DNA from: Vibrio diabolicus | Lineage (GTDB): Bacteria; Pseudomonadota; Gammaproteobacteria; Enterobacterales; Vibrionaceae | Assembly: GCA_001048675.1 (NCBI GenBank) | Contig: CCKK01000020.1 | Span: 992,001 to 1,056,000 of the forward strand | Reading direction: 5' to 3' | Length of the DNA: 64,000 bases | Shown here: piece after piece, positions 8,651-17,491 of the stretch | Layout: each line of letters begins with the position of its first letter | Position numbering within the stretch: the stretch's first letter is position 1 | Notes under the pieces: generated by a model | Seen by the model: only the letters and a program-made list of their open reading frames with translations | The model's database searches: none | Told to the model about the DNA's origin: nothing | Program-made: the position numbers and the translations under genes

Positions 8651-9445
8651 ATGTCAGTAGAATCGCGCTCTACTTTTTACTTGGCATTACTTACCATGAG
8701 AATTCACGCTTTCCACCGTTTATATCAGTACCGACAATCTATCTCAACCAAGCCTTTCAACGCGCGTGGATGTAAAGTGGTTCGTTGCCAATATTGCCAG
8801 GTTTCTGAGCAACACTGTTTGTGCGATCTTCAGCCAAACATCAAGGCTAATATTGCATGTATGTTGATTGTTTCTGAAAACGAAGTATTTAAGCCAAGTA
8901 ATACCGGTCGTCTAATTGCTGATACGATTCAAGAGACTTACGTGTATCAATGGAATCGAACAGAGCCGTCTGAGGAGATGCTGGAGCTATTACAGGATGA
9001 CAACTACCAACCAGTGATTGTATTTCCTGCAGACTATGTGGATGACCCATCTCGTTTAATTGAAGATCTGGAGCCTGCGCGATTAGTAAACGAAGAGGCT
9101 CAGAACAAAAAATGGTTGCTGATCTTTATTGATGGTAGCTGGCGTGAGGCACGAAAGATATTCCGTCGTTCTGATTTTCTTAAATCTTTGCCTGTGCTTT
9201 CTATCGAGCCAGAATCTCTGTCTGAATACATCATGCGCCGTTCTGAGAATGAGCAGCATCTTTCAACCGCCGAAGTCGCGACGTTAGTTTTGAAACAAGC
9301 CGGTGAGAATAAAGCATCGGAATGCCTTCAGTTGTGGTTTGAAGCCTTTAGAGAAACCTACATGTTGACCAAGACCCGAGTCAAAAACGATCCCAACCGA
9401 CCGCATTTAAAACGTTTCAAAGAGTGGGTGAAAACCGAGAGCTGA
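8651..9445 (+). CDS. tapT: tRNA-uridine aminocarboxypropyltransferase (DTW domain)
   Basis: A DTW-domain protein: N-terminal zinc-type cysteines (CQYCQVSEQHCLC) and the signature variant IDGSWREARKIF in the middle. E. coli TapT (YfiP) transfers the 3-amino-3-carboxypropyl group from SAM to U47 of tRNAs (acp3U). ATG 8696 (MRIHAFHRLYQYRQ) may be the true start, because the first 15 residues look non-conserved. It is monocistronic and upstream of nagK. Confidence 0.82.
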   Translation: MSVESRSTFYLALLTMRIHAFHRLYQYRQSISTKPFNARGCKVVRCQYCQVSEQHCLCDLQPNIKANIACMLIVSENEVFKPSNTGRLIADTIQETYVYQWNRTEPSEEMLELLQDDNYQPVIVFPADYVDDPSRLIEDLEPARLVNEEAQNKKWLLIFIDGSWREARKIFRRSDFLKSLPVLSIEPESLSEYIMRRSENEQHLSTAEVATLVLKQAGENKASECLQLWFEAFRETYMLTKTRVKNDPNRPHLKRFKEWVKTES

Positions 9446-9618
9446 CTCTAAGGAATGAACTTTTGTTGATGGCATGTTGTTCAACTGGCTGCGGTGAGGG
9501 GATAAATCTGCATTCGGTCACGGTTTGCAGGCGTACAGATATGGATAATGCCACTAGTTTATACTTTTGACTCCAGCCATTTTTGGAGTCGTTTAAGCAT
9601 TTTTTAGGAGAGAAATAC

Positions 9619-10527
9619 ATGTATTACGGCTTTGATGTCGGTGGCACTAAAATTGAATTTGGTGCATTTAACGAGAAGCTTGAGCGTGTAGCGACGGAAC
9701 GTGTACCTACACCAACAGACAACTACGAGCTGCTGGTTGATACCATTGCGGAATTGGTTAACAAATACGATGCAGAGTTTGGTTGCGAAGGCACAATTGG
9801 TCTTGGCCTACCAGGCATGGAAGACGCCGATGATGCAACGGTATTAACGGTTAACGTTCCTGCGGCGAAAGGCAAACCACTGCGCGCGGACCTGGAAGCG
9901 AAAATCGGTCGCAGCGTAAAGATTGAGAACGATGCGAACTGTTTTGCGCTATCAGAAGCATGGGACGAAGAGCTTCAAGATGAGCCTTCCGTACTTGGTT
10001 TGATCCTAGGTACTGGCTTTGGTGGCGGTTTTATCTACGATGGTAAAGTTTTCTCTGGCCGTAACCACGTAGCAGGTGAGGTGGGCCATACTCGTTTACC
10101 TATCGATGCTTGGTTCCACTTAGGCGAAAACGCACCTCTGTTGGGGTGTGGTTGTGACAAGAAGGGGTGTTTAGACAGTTACCTTTCTGGTCGAGGCTTC
10201 GAGCTTCTGTATGCCCATTACTACGGTGAAGAGAAGAAAGCGATCGACATCATTAAAGCGCACGCAGAAGGTGAAGCGAAAGCCGTCGAGCACGTTGAGC
10301 GTTTTATGGAGTTGCTGGCTATCTGTTTTGCAAACATCTTTACAGCGACTGACCCACATGTTGTTGTGCTGGGTGGTGGTCTTTCAAACTTCGAATTGAT
10401 TTATGAAGAGATGCCAAAACGCATCCCTAAACACTTATTGTCTGTGGCTAAGTGTCCTAAGATCATCAAAGCAAAACACGGTGATTCAGGCGGTGTACGC
10501 GGTGCTGCGTTCCTAAACATCAAGTAG
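9619..10527 (+). CDS. nagK: N-acetyl-D-glucosamine kinase
   Basis: A 302-residue ROK-family sugar kinase. The start at 9619 (MYYGFDVGGTKIEFG) follows AGGAGA and matches the E. coli NagK start. The phosphate-binding DVGGTK, the catalytic-region END (KIENDANC) and the zinc-binding CGCDKKGC motif with ROK signature (GCLDSYLSGRG) are all intact. It phosphorylates GlcNAc at O6 for recycling of chitin or cell-wall sugar. An in-frame upstream ATG at 9583 overlaps a hairpin and is less likely. Confidence 0.93.
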   Translation: MYYGFDVGGTKIEFGAFNEKLERVATERVPTPTDNYELLVDTIAELVNKYDAEFGCEGTIGLGLPGMEDADDATVLTVNVPAAKGKPLRADLEAKIGRSVKIENDANCFALSEAWDEELQDEPSVLGLILGTGFGGGFIYDGKVFSGRNHVAGEVGHTRLPIDAWFHLGENAPLLGCGCDKKGCLDSYLSGRGFELLYAHYYGEEKKAIDIIKAHAEGEAKAVEHVERFMELLAICFANIFTATDPHVVVLGGGLSNFELIYEEMPKRIPKHLLSVAKCPKIIKAKHGDSGGVRGAAFLNIK

Positions 10528-10566
10528 TGACTGAAACCTTACTCGATATAAAGTAAGAAGAAATCT

Positions 10567-10606
10567 AAAGCCCCGTTTAGACCATCAAGGTAAAACGGGG
10601 CTTTTT
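10567..10606 (+). terminator. Terminator of nagK
   Basis: AAAGCCCCGTTT and AAACGGGGCTTT arms separated by about 15 bases, then a T-run. Confidence 0.8.
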
Positions 10607-10688
10607 ACTTATATATCGAAGTAACTCATATACCCAAGTAACTTCTATATGCTGGGTATAGAGCACGAACAAAAATAGCATGCATAAA

Positions 10689-10714
10689 AAAACTCGCGAC
10701 GAATCGCGAGTTTT
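10689..10714. terminator. Terminator below DUF2960 gene
   Basis: Perfect 11-bp arms AAAACTCGCGA / TCGCGAGTTTT around a 4-base loop. A- and T-runs on either side suit both directions, mainly the minus-strand operon. Confidence 0.75.
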
Positions 10715-10730
10715 CTGTTTACAGCTAAGC

Positions 10731-10997
10731 TTATTTGTTCTTTTTGCCTACGCCTAGGTTTTCTTTTTGAGCTAGGGTGATTTTACTAAAGCCTAATTTT
10801 CTGAAGTAGTTATCGCGGTAGTTTCGCACCGCTTTAGTGTCAGACACTGCTTCAATTTGTTGCTCCATCTTTAGGAACTCAGTGATATCGATACCTTCTG
10901 CTTCTGCAACCGCTTCTTGAATGTTGCGGTGCTGCTGGTATGAGAACGTCAGTTCTTTGTCTTGGTCTTTGTAAGTGTAAAGAATGGTGCGAGCCAT
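10731..10997 (-). CDS. DUF2960 family protein
   Basis: An 88-residue basic, soluble protein (MARTILYTYKDQDKELTF...). It fits my memory of DUF2960, a short uncharacterised family of Vibrionales and related marine bacteria. No catalytic motif is visible. It follows moeA on the same strand after 74 bases and may be co-transcribed with the molybdenum cofactor genes, though that need not mean a shared function. Confidence 0.6.
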   Translation of the reverse strand: MARTILYTYKDQDKELTFSYQQHRNIQEAVAEAEGIDITEFLKMEQQIEAVSDTKAVRNYRDNYFRKLGFSKITLAQKENLGVGKKNK

Positions 10998-11071
10998 AGC
11001 TGTCTCTCTGAAAAGGTTTCTGTATTAAACAAAAAGGCCAGACTCGCTGACCTTTGAATTTCTAGTTTGGG

Positions 11072-12850
11072 CTAGATTCTGCCTTGAAGTGGGATAATTG
11101 TCACGCTTTCTCCCGCTTTTACTGTATCAATAGCTGGGGAGATTTCGATTAAACAGTTTGCTTCACTCATTGAGCGCAAAATACCAGAGCCTTGCTTGCC
11201 TGTTGTACGAACGGTTAAACGGCCAGTGTTATCCAGTTCATAGATTCCTCGACTAAACTCGGTACGACCTTGGCGAGAGCGAAGATTCTCAGTCGCGATG
11301 GCATTCACTTTCAGAGGCTTCCAGCCTTGTTCGCCTTGCATCTTACGCAGTGCAGGCTCGACAAAGTTAATGAAAGAGACCATCACGGCAACAGGGTTGC
11401 CCGGCAGACCAAAGAACGGCTTGTTGTTGATTTGACCAAACGCTAGTGGACGTCCCGGACGCATGTTGATTCGCCAAAAATCGATTTGACCAAGTTTATC
11501 CAAGGCAAGTTTGATGTAATCCGCATCACCAACGGATACGCCACCAGAAGTCATAACCACGTCCGCTTGCGCTGATGCGTTTTCCAACGCTTCAATCATT
11601 AACTGTTCGTTGTCTTCCAGAATACCGAAATCCAAAATCTCGCAGCCGAGCTTTTCAAGCATGCCCATGATGGTAAAACGGTTGGAATCGTAGATAGAAT
11701 TCGCTTTTTGCTCTGTTCCCGGTGCTTGTACTTCGTCACCGGTGGAGAACACGGCAACTTTCAATTTGCGGAATACATTCGCTTCACCAAAACCAAGAGA
11801 AGCGATCATGCCCATTTCTGGAGAGGCTAGGCGAGTGCCTGCGGTAAAGACGTCACTGCCGATAGCGAGATCTTCACCTGCTTGACGAACGTTTTGGCCT
11901 GCTTTGATATTCGCACCGTTTAAGGTGACATTGTCACCCTCTTGAGAGGCTTGCTCACGCATGACCACTGTGTCGCCGTTAAGTGGTGTTGGTGCGCCGG
12001 TCATGATCTTCACCGCTTGGCCGACTTCTAAAGCTTTATCATAGGCATGGCCAGCCATCACTTCTGCGACAATTTGGTAGCTATCGCGGTCAACATCATC
12101 ACTGCGGATGGCATAACCGTCCATCGCGGAGTTGGTGTACTGCGGCACGTTTACTGGTGAAACGATATGTTCCGCGAGAACGCGCCCGTAAGCGTTTTCA
12201 ATCTTGCATGCTTCTATTTCCGAAACCGTGTTCACCAAAGAAAGGATTTTCTCTTGGCCTTGAACCACAGAAAGGAAAGCAGGAGAAAGTGTGTCGCAAC
12301 ATGCGGCGTCTTTCTCTTTGTTTTTTGGCGCTTTCGCTTCTTGAACATACTGAATAACGAACTGAGCAATCGCTTCAAGATCATTGATGTTCATTTGTGG
12401 CAGTTCAGAATCTAACTCAGCACTGTCGGAAGCGATAGCAATGATGTTTTCATCGTTTGGATAAAGCCAAGGTTTACCCACTTCTTCACGGTGCAATTCA
12501 ATTTTAGGAAACGCGATGTTTTTACAGCCTTCGACCAAAACTACATCGAGGTTGTCTTCATCAAAACGTGTTAATAGGTATTCAAACTCTGCTTCGGCTT
12601 CTGGCGTTTCTGTCATTAACGCAAAACGGTTGCGAGAAGCAATCAGCATTTGAGAGGCGCCAGCTTTGCGTAAACGGTAGCTGTCTTTACCCGGCTTATC
12701 GACATCGAAGTTGTGGTGCGCATGTTTTAGCATACCGATGCGTAAACCTGCTTCGATCAACTTTGGTAGCAATGCTTCAAGTAGCGTAGTTTTGCCCGTG
12801 CCAGAGTAGGCAGCAAAACCAAGAATAGGGATGTTTAGCGTGTGTTTCAT
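11072..12850 (-). CDS. moeA: MobB-MoeA fusion: molybdenum cofactor assembly
   Basis: A 592-residue fusion. Residues 1-170 are MobB-like: a P-loop GTPase (AYSGTGKTTLLEAL) that helps form the guanine dinucleotide cofactor. Residues about 195-592 are MoeA: PQYTNSAMDGYAI, MTGAPTPLNGD and the TSGGVSVGDAD loop are intact. MoeA inserts molybdate (or tungstate) into adenylated molybdopterin. E. coli has these as separate proteins; joining them suggests channelling of the metal-loaded cofactor. The start overlaps the end of mobA by four bases. It lies last-but-one in the tupABC-mobA-moeA operon. Confidence 0.9.
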   Translation of the reverse strand: MKHTLNIPILGFAAYSGTGKTTLLEALLPKLIEAGLRIGMLKHAHHNFDVDKPGKDSYRLRKAGASQMLIASRNRFALMTETPEAEAEFEYLLTRFDEDNLDVVLVEGCKNIAFPKIELHREEVGKPWLYPNDENIIAIASDSAELDSELPQMNINDLEAIAQFVIQYVQEAKAPKNKEKDAACCDTLSPAFLSVVQGQEKILSLVNTVSEIEACKIENAYGRVLAEHIVSPVNVPQYTNSAMDGYAIRSDDVDRDSYQIVAEVMAGHAYDKALEVGQAVKIMTGAPTPLNGDTVVMREQASQEGDNVTLNGANIKAGQNVRQAGEDLAIGSDVFTAGTRLASPEMGMIASLGFGEANVFRKLKVAVFSTGDEVQAPGTEQKANSIYDSNRFTIMGMLEKLGCEILDFGILEDNEQLMIEALENASAQADVVMTSGGVSVGDADYIKLALDKLGQIDFWRINMRPGRPLAFGQINNKPFFGLPGNPVAVMVSFINFVEPALRKMQGEQGWKPLKVNAIATENLRSRQGRTEFSRGIYELDNTGRLTVRTTGKQGSGILRSMSEANCLIEISPAIDTVKAGESVTIIPLQGRI

Positions 12851-13440
12851 GATTCAAGTTGTCCAAATTGCGCCAGTTCTTCAGGCGTATTTAAGTTGAC
12901 GAAACAGTTTGGTGAGTCGCTAAAGTCAACGTAACTGGTGTTGCACTCTTTGTAGAGTAGGATGATCTTACGATCGCCACGTTCTAAAAACGCGGTCAGC
13001 TTTGGCAGTACGCGCTTGTGATAAAGCGTGAAGACAGGCTGCTGGTGGTCGCCATCATGAGCAACCAAAATATCGGTGTCTTCTTTTACGGCTTGGCAGA
13101 AACGCTCGACAAGGTCGGTGTTAATTTGTGGGCTATCGCAAGGTACAAATCCAACCCAGTCAGTTTCAGCATGCATCAAACCCGCGTGAATTCCGCCCAT
13201 AGGTCCAGGGAAATCTTTGAATTGATCACTAAATACGAAACCAAATTTGCTGTACGCATCTTGGTTTCGGTTGGCATTAATTAAAATGCGTGGTGTTTGT
13301 GGAGATAAACGTTCAATAACGTGTTCGATGAGTGGCTTCTGATTTAATTCAATCAGACCTTTATCTTTTCCACCCATACGGCTGGCTTGGCCACCAGCCA
13401 AAATGACCCAACTAGTTTGTGTTGGTTGAAGCATATGCAT
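12847..13440 (-). CDS. mobA: Molybdenum cofactor guanylyltransferase
   Basis: MobA attaches GMP from GTP to molybdopterin, giving the MGD cofactor needed by DMSO-reductase-family enzymes such as the formate dehydrogenase in this window. The N-terminal nucleotide signature is visible (VILAGGQASRMGGKDKGL), then PCDSPQ with metal-binding Asp. The frame is open from 13470, but the ATG pair at 13440/13434 follows CCAAGAGA and reduces the overlap with tupC, so I prefer 13440. The gene overlaps tupC upstream and moeA downstream, so it is tightly coupled. Confidence 0.88.
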   Translation of the reverse strand: MHMLQPTQTSWVILAGGQASRMGGKDKGLIELNQKPLIEHVIERLSPQTPRILINANRNQDAYSKFGFVFSDQFKDFPGPMGGIHAGLMHAETDWVGFVPCDSPQINTDLVERFCQAVKEDTDILVAHDGDHQQPVFTLYHKRVLPKLTAFLERGDRKIILLYKECNTSYVDFSDSPNCFVNLNTPEELAQFGQLES

Positions 13441-14131
13441 TCTCTTGGGATGTTTCTTTTGGTATGACATACAACAGAGGAGACTCTATCAAAGTCTTGT
13501 CTTTAATCCACCACTGTTTTTTACATAAGTCGGTCAGTGCGTTGGTTTGATGGCTTGTCACCACAATACTGGAACCACGATCCAAAAGATCTTTCGCCAT
13601 CACCACCAATCGTTCAATGGATTCTTGGTCTAAAGACGCACTTGGCTCGTCCATCAATAAAATCGATGGTTTTAAGATCCAAGCTCTTGCCATGGCAACA
13701 CGCTGTTTTTCACCGCCGGACAACACGGAGATATGTTCGTCCGCTAATGTTTCTAAACCTACCATGCGTAGTGCGTGAATAACTTGAGCTCGCTTATCTT
13801 TTGGTGTGTCTTGTTGATATTTCACTCCATAGACTACGTTCTCATAAACAGTGCCGTCAAAAAGGTAAGGAGATTGATGGAGATAAATCACATCGACACG
13901 GCCGTTGCGGCGCGTCAGTCTTTTCAGCCACGTATCTTTTGGTGCAACAACATCGCCAGTAGAAGGTTTTAGCAAGCCAGCAAGGATTTTGAGTAGGGTA
14001 GTTTTGCCCACACCATTGTCACCCTTGAGATAAATGGCATCATTTGGGCCGATGGCTAACTCAGGGATGTGAAAAAGCACACGCTCTTTAAAGCGCATGG
14101 ATAACTGCTCGGCGGTGATTTTTATAGTCAT
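13412..14131 (-). CDS. tupC: Tungstate-type ABC transporter, ATP-binding protein
   Basis: A 239-residue ABC ATPase: Walker A GDNGVGKTT, signature LSGGEKQR, Walker B ILLMDEPSAS and the H-loop (VVTSHQ). Position after a TupB-like permease and a TupA-like binding protein, and before Mo-cofactor genes, points to uptake of tungstate or molybdate. There is no C-terminal Mo-binding (TOBE) domain of the ModC kind, which favours the Tup type. Metal preference is inferred, not shown. Confidence 0.83.
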   Translation of the reverse strand: MTIKITAEQLSMRFKERVLFHIPELAIGPNDAIYLKGDNGVGKTTLLKILAGLLKPSTGDVVAPKDTWLKRLTRRNGRVDVIYLHQSPYLFDGTVYENVVYGVKYQQDTPKDKRAQVIHALRMVGLETLADEHISVLSGGEKQRVAMARAWILKPSILLMDEPSASLDQESIERLVVMAKDLLDRGSSIVVTSHQTNALTDLCKKQWWIKDKTLIESPLLYVIPKETSQENAYASTNTN

Positions 14132-14181
14132 AATGCGCCTCTACATGGGGTTAATGGTGAGTCGTTTGTTTGCTTCATGTT

Positions 14182-14880
14182 CTATGTTCTGAGGTAGCCT
14201 TTGCCTCTCATGCTTGATAAGAAGAAGTTTAGTGCCAACGCTAAAGATAGTAATACAATTCCTAATGCAACTCCTTGCGCAAAAGCACCTTTGCTGCTTT
14301 CCATTGCGATAGCGGTCGGAATATTGCGCGTCACGCCCATAATGTTTCCGCCTACCATCATTGAGCAGCCCACCTCGGTTACGATACGTGAGAACCCTGC
14401 AATGATAGCTGCGAGTAGAGGAAAGCGGGTTTCCCAAATCATCGTAGCGGCCACGCGCGGAATGGAGACGCCTAGGGTGATGGCGGTTTCCACTGCGCGA
14501 CGGTCGCTAGATTGCAATGCGCCATGCATCATCGATACCAAAACAGGGAAGCAGATCACCATTTGGCCGAAGATCATCGCCTTCTGAGTGAACAGCATTT
14601 GCCAGTCTCCCCAAGGGCCAGCGCGCGACAGCAACATGTACAGCAACAGGCCAATCACGACGGTAGGGACCGCTTGCAACGTATTCACGATCGACAACAA
14701 AAACCATTTACCGCGAAAGTCGGTATACGCCAGTACAAAGGACATCAAAATAGCTGGCAATACCACTAAAGATATTGCCGTGATAGAAACACTAAAGGAG
14801 ACCGCAACGATCTCCCATAGGTCTGCATCAAAATTCACCAGTAAGCGAAGCGCTTCCAGTGTTGTATCAGCAAGATTCAT
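14182..14880 (-). CDS. tupB: Tungstate-type ABC transporter permease
   Basis: A 232-residue inner-membrane protein with about five to six hydrophobic segments and the EAA-type loop (ETAITLGVSIPRVAATMIWE) that docks with the ATPase. It starts six bases after the binding-protein gene. The family includes TupB, the permease for high-affinity tungstate uptake. The 50-base gap to tupC holds no further gene. Confidence 0.83.
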   Translation of the reverse strand: MNLADTTLEALRLLVNFDADLWEIVAVSFSVSITAISLVVLPAILMSFVLAYTDFRGKWFLLSIVNTLQAVPTVVIGLLLYMLLSRAGPWGDWQMLFTQKAMIFGQMVICFPVLVSMMHGALQSSDRRAVETAITLGVSIPRVAATMIWETRFPLLAAIIAGFSRIVTEVGCSMMVGGNIMGVTRNIPTAIAMESSKGAFAQGVALGIVLLSLALALNFFLSSMRGKGYLRT

Positions 14881-14886
14881 ATTGCG

Positions 14887-15706
14887 CTATTTGCTCTCAG
14901 CATTCGCAACAAACAGTTGTTTACCGTTTAGGCGGAAACCATTGATAAGTTCCTGTCCGCGAGGGTTCACCAACCAATCACTGAATGCTTTCGCACCTTG
15001 GTAGTTGATTGTTGGGTAACGCTCAGGATTAACAAGAATAACTTGGTACGGGTTAAACAGTTTTTCATCGCCTTGGAACAGAATTTCTAGATCCAATTTG
15101 TTTTGATAAGCCAACCATGTACCGCGGTCTGTCATGGTGTAGCCTTGCATTTCAGACGCCATGTTCAGAGTTGGGCCCATACCTTGACCTACGCTGCGGT
15201 AACCGCCAAAGTTTGGTTCGATTTTAGTTTGAGCCCAGAAGCCCATTTCTTTTTTGTGCGTACCAGAGTCATCGCCGCGAGAGATGAACGTTGCGTTTTT
15301 GTTTGCGATCTCTTTGAACACATCTAACACGCTTTCGTCATCTTTGATTTTTGCTGGGTCTGCTTTAGGGCCAACAATCACAAAGTCGTTGTACATCAGC
15401 TTACGAGGTAGAACGCCGTAGCCTTTCTCAACGAATGTGCCTTCGGCTTTTGGTGCGTGTGTCATCACCAAATCTACGTCACCGTTTTCGCCCATTTTTA
15501 AGGCCTTGCCAGTACCCGCAGCGATAACATCGACTTTGTAGCCCGTGTCTTTCTCAAATTGTGGAAGCAGGTAATCAAGTAACCCTGAATGGTAAGTACT
15601 GGTAGTGGTTGCTAGGCGAACGTGCTCGCCATCTTGAGCGGAAAACGCAGAGTAACTTACAAGCGTGATTGACGTCGCAGCCAGAGTTAGCGCAATTTTT
15701 TTCTAT
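14887..15706 (-). pseudogene. tupA: Tungstate-type binding protein TupA, start codon disrupted
   Basis: The frame encodes a periplasmic oxyanion-binding protein: Sec signal (KKIALTLAATS...AFSA), TTTSTYHSGLLDYL at the mature N-terminus, and FISRGDDSGTHKKE, typical of TupA-like proteins. The expected ATG AAA AAA ATT reads ATAG AAAAAAA TT: an extra T on the plus strand near 15704 breaks the start and leaves an in-frame TAG. An AAGGAA site sits where expected. The first usable internal ATG (15495) would drop about 70 residues including the signal. Either an error in this sequence or a real loss; the rest of the gene is intact. Confidence 0.75.
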
Positions 15707-15735
15707 TTTTATGTGTTCCTTTCCAATGATTCTTT

Positions 15736-15836
15736 GGCTTTTCTCCCGATGTATTGGGAGAGGCCTCTTGGGCGAGAGCGATTAGTTCAAAGTGCAAGTT
15801 GTCTTAGGGTGTTGGAATAACAAACACCAACATCCT
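15736..15836 (-). promoter_or_regulatory. Structured tupA leader, possible metal/cofactor-sensing RNA
   Basis: From the sigma-54 promoter the tup transcript would begin near 15860 and carry a leader of about 154 bases. It holds two hairpins: one with arms at 15806-15815 and 15827-15836 (AGGATGTTGG...CCAACACCCT on the minus strand, one wobble), and one pairing CTCCC with GGGAG inside GGCC...GGC (15736-15765). The length and structure recall cofactor riboswitches of the Moco family, but I could not match the consensus. Treat as a candidate only. Confidence 0.3.
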
Positions 15837-15870
15837 GAGATCACTTGAATACGCCCTGTAGCCACCTCAT

Positions 15871-15887
15871 AGCAAACAAGATGCCAA
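15871..15887 (-). promoter_or_regulatory. Sigma-54 promoter of tupABC-mobA-moeA
   Basis: The minus strand reads TTGGCATCTTGTTTGCT: GG and GC exactly 10 bases apart, matching TGGCAC-N5-TTGCW except for two bases. Predicted start near 15860. Confidence 0.7.
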
Positions 15888-15956
15888 CCTTTTACAAGCG
15901 AAAAGTGCTCGATTTATGCACTAAATCATGGGGTTATTTGCACAAAAGTTTGCGTT

Positions 15957-16016
15957 GGTACAAAATGTCGCACTTTTTGTAGGGTATCTCTGTTTAAACT
16001 TGGTACACTCTGTCCC
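15957..16016. promoter_or_regulatory. Two related inverted repeats, candidate activator sites
   Basis: GGTACAAAATGTCGC (15957-15971) and GGTACACTCTGTCCC (16002-16016) share GGTACA-N3-TGTC and lie 45 bases apart. They sit 70-130 bases upstream of the tup sigma-54 promoter and just before the response regulator gene. Similar elements precede the formate dehydrogenase promoter. They are candidate binding sites for the linked sigma-54 activator. The rest of 15707-16039 holds no gene. Confidence 0.4.
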
Positions 16017-16039
16017 ATCCGAAGCCATCTGGGGTAAAT

Positions 16040-17491
16040 ATGTCTACTCAATCCCATATTAGTACAAACCAACAATATAACGCCTTTTCCGTACTGGTCG
16101 TTGATGATGAATTGGGCATGCAAGCCATTTTGAAAAAGGCATTGGGGAAGCTTTTCTCACATGTCGACACTGCTGGCAGCATCGAAGAAGCAGAGCAACT
16201 GCGTAATTCTCGACATTATGATCTGATTTTACTGGATATTAATCTGCCGGGGCGCTCTGGGATTGAGTGGGAAGAAGCGTTTGAAGATGACGACAAACGT
16301 GCCGATGTGATCTTCATGACGGGCTATGCGGATTTAGAGATTGCTATTCGCGCACTTCAACTTGGTGCTTCTGACTTTATCCTAAAGCCCTTCAACCTAG
16401 AACAAATGCTAAAAGCGGTCAGTCGCTGCATGGACCGACGTCTAAACGAGCGCATGCAGTACGCCATGAAGCGCGATTACCAACGTCACAATACCTCCGA
16501 GATCATCGGTGGTTCAGAGAAAACGCGTCAGCTTAAGCAGCTTATTAACCAGTTTGCACCGTCGCGTGCTTCTGTTTTGGTCGAAGGTGAGTCGGGTACG
16601 GGTAAAGAGCTGGTTGCGCGAGGTATTCACCAAGCGAGTGGGCGAACGGGCCCATTTGTGCCAATCAACTGTGGCGCCATTGCGCCAGAGCTACTTGAAA
16701 GTGAGTTATTTGGTCATACATCGGGGGCGTTTACCGGTGCAAAAAAATCTCGTGAAGGTTTGTTCCGCGTAGCAAATGGCGGCACCTTGTTCCTCGATGA
16801 AATTGGGGAAATGCCACTTGCAATGCAGGCATCATTATTGCGTGTGTTAGAGCAGCGTACTATCCGTCCTGTTGGTTCAGAAAAAGAAATCAGCATTGAT
16901 GTCCGTATTGTTGCCGCCACCAACCGAAACCTGCAAGAAGAGGTCAACCAAGGAAACTTCCGCAGTGACCTGTATTACCGTTTGAATGTGCTCAAAATCG
17001 AAGTGTGTCCGCTGCGAGAGCGTAAAACCGATTTGTTTGAGCTCGTGCCATTTTTCAGCAATATGCTGACGCGGGAGCTTGGTATGCCTGCGCCAAAATG
17101 GGCGCACGAGGACATGGAAGCCATGAGTGAGTACGATTGGCCAGGCAATATTCGTGAACTGAAAAACTTGATTGAGCGATGCATTTTGCTCGGTAAACCG
17201 CCTGCGCATTATTGGCGGGAGCTAAATGGTGGACACTCATTGCCTAATGTGTCGATTACCGTTTCTCATTCTGCTGAACTACCGACGTTTAAAGAAGGTA
17301 GAGAGTTCACTGGTGAGGGGTATCCAAACAACTGGACACTGAAAGAAGTCGAAAAAGCGCATATAAAACAGGTCGTTAATTTGCACGAAGGCAACAAATC
17401 AGCCGCTGCCCGTGACTTAGGCGTGGCGCGTAAGACCTTAGAACGTAAGTATAAAGAATGGGATTCTGAGGATGAGGAATATGCCGACTAA
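16040..17491 (+). CDS. Sigma-54-dependent response regulator (NtrC family)
   Basis: Three domains: receiver (about 14-130; VVDDELGMQAIL, phospho-Asp in LILLDINLPG), AAA+ ATPase (about 160-390) with Walker A GESGTGKE, the sigma-54-contacting GAFTGA loop and DEIGEMPL, and a Fis-type helix-turn-helix at the end (NKSAAARDLGVARKTLERKY). It should activate sigma-54 promoters when phosphorylated by the adjacent kinase, whose gene overlaps. Four sigma-54 promoters of the formate dehydrogenase module lie nearby and are its likely targets (inference). It is divergent from the tup operon. Confidence 0.92.
   Translation: MSTQSHISTNQQYNAFSVLVVDDELGMQAILKKALGKLFSHVDTAGSIEEAEQLRNSRHYDLILLDINLPGRSGIEWEEAFEDDDKRADVIFMTGYADLEIAIRALQLGASDFILKPFNLEQMLKAVSRCMDRRLNERMQYAMKRDYQRHNTSEIIGGSEKTRQLKQLINQFAPSRASVLVEGESGTGKELVARGIHQASGRTGPFVPINCGAIAPELLESELFGHTSGAFTGAKKSREGLFRVANGGTLFLDEIGEMPLAMQASLLRVLEQRTIRPVGSEKEISIDVRIVAATNRNLQEEVNQGNFRSDLYYRLNVLKIEVCPLRERKTDLFELVPFFSNMLTRELGMPAPKWAHEDMEAMSEYDWPGNIRELKNLIERCILLGKPPAHYWRELNGGHSLPNVSITVSHSAELPTFKEGREFTGEGYPNNWTLKEVEKAHIKQVVNLHEGNKSAAARDLGVARKTLERKYKEWDSEDEEYAD

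Noticed and set aside
14201..14587. 128-codon plus-strand frame opposite tupB
   Set aside because: It is the complement of a well-conserved permease gene; composition mirrors that gene.
15953..15972. Possible sigma-54 promoter (TTGGTACAAAATGTCGC) before the response regulator
   Set aside because: GG and GC are 11 bases apart instead of 10; it fits better as one of the repeated GGTACA elements.
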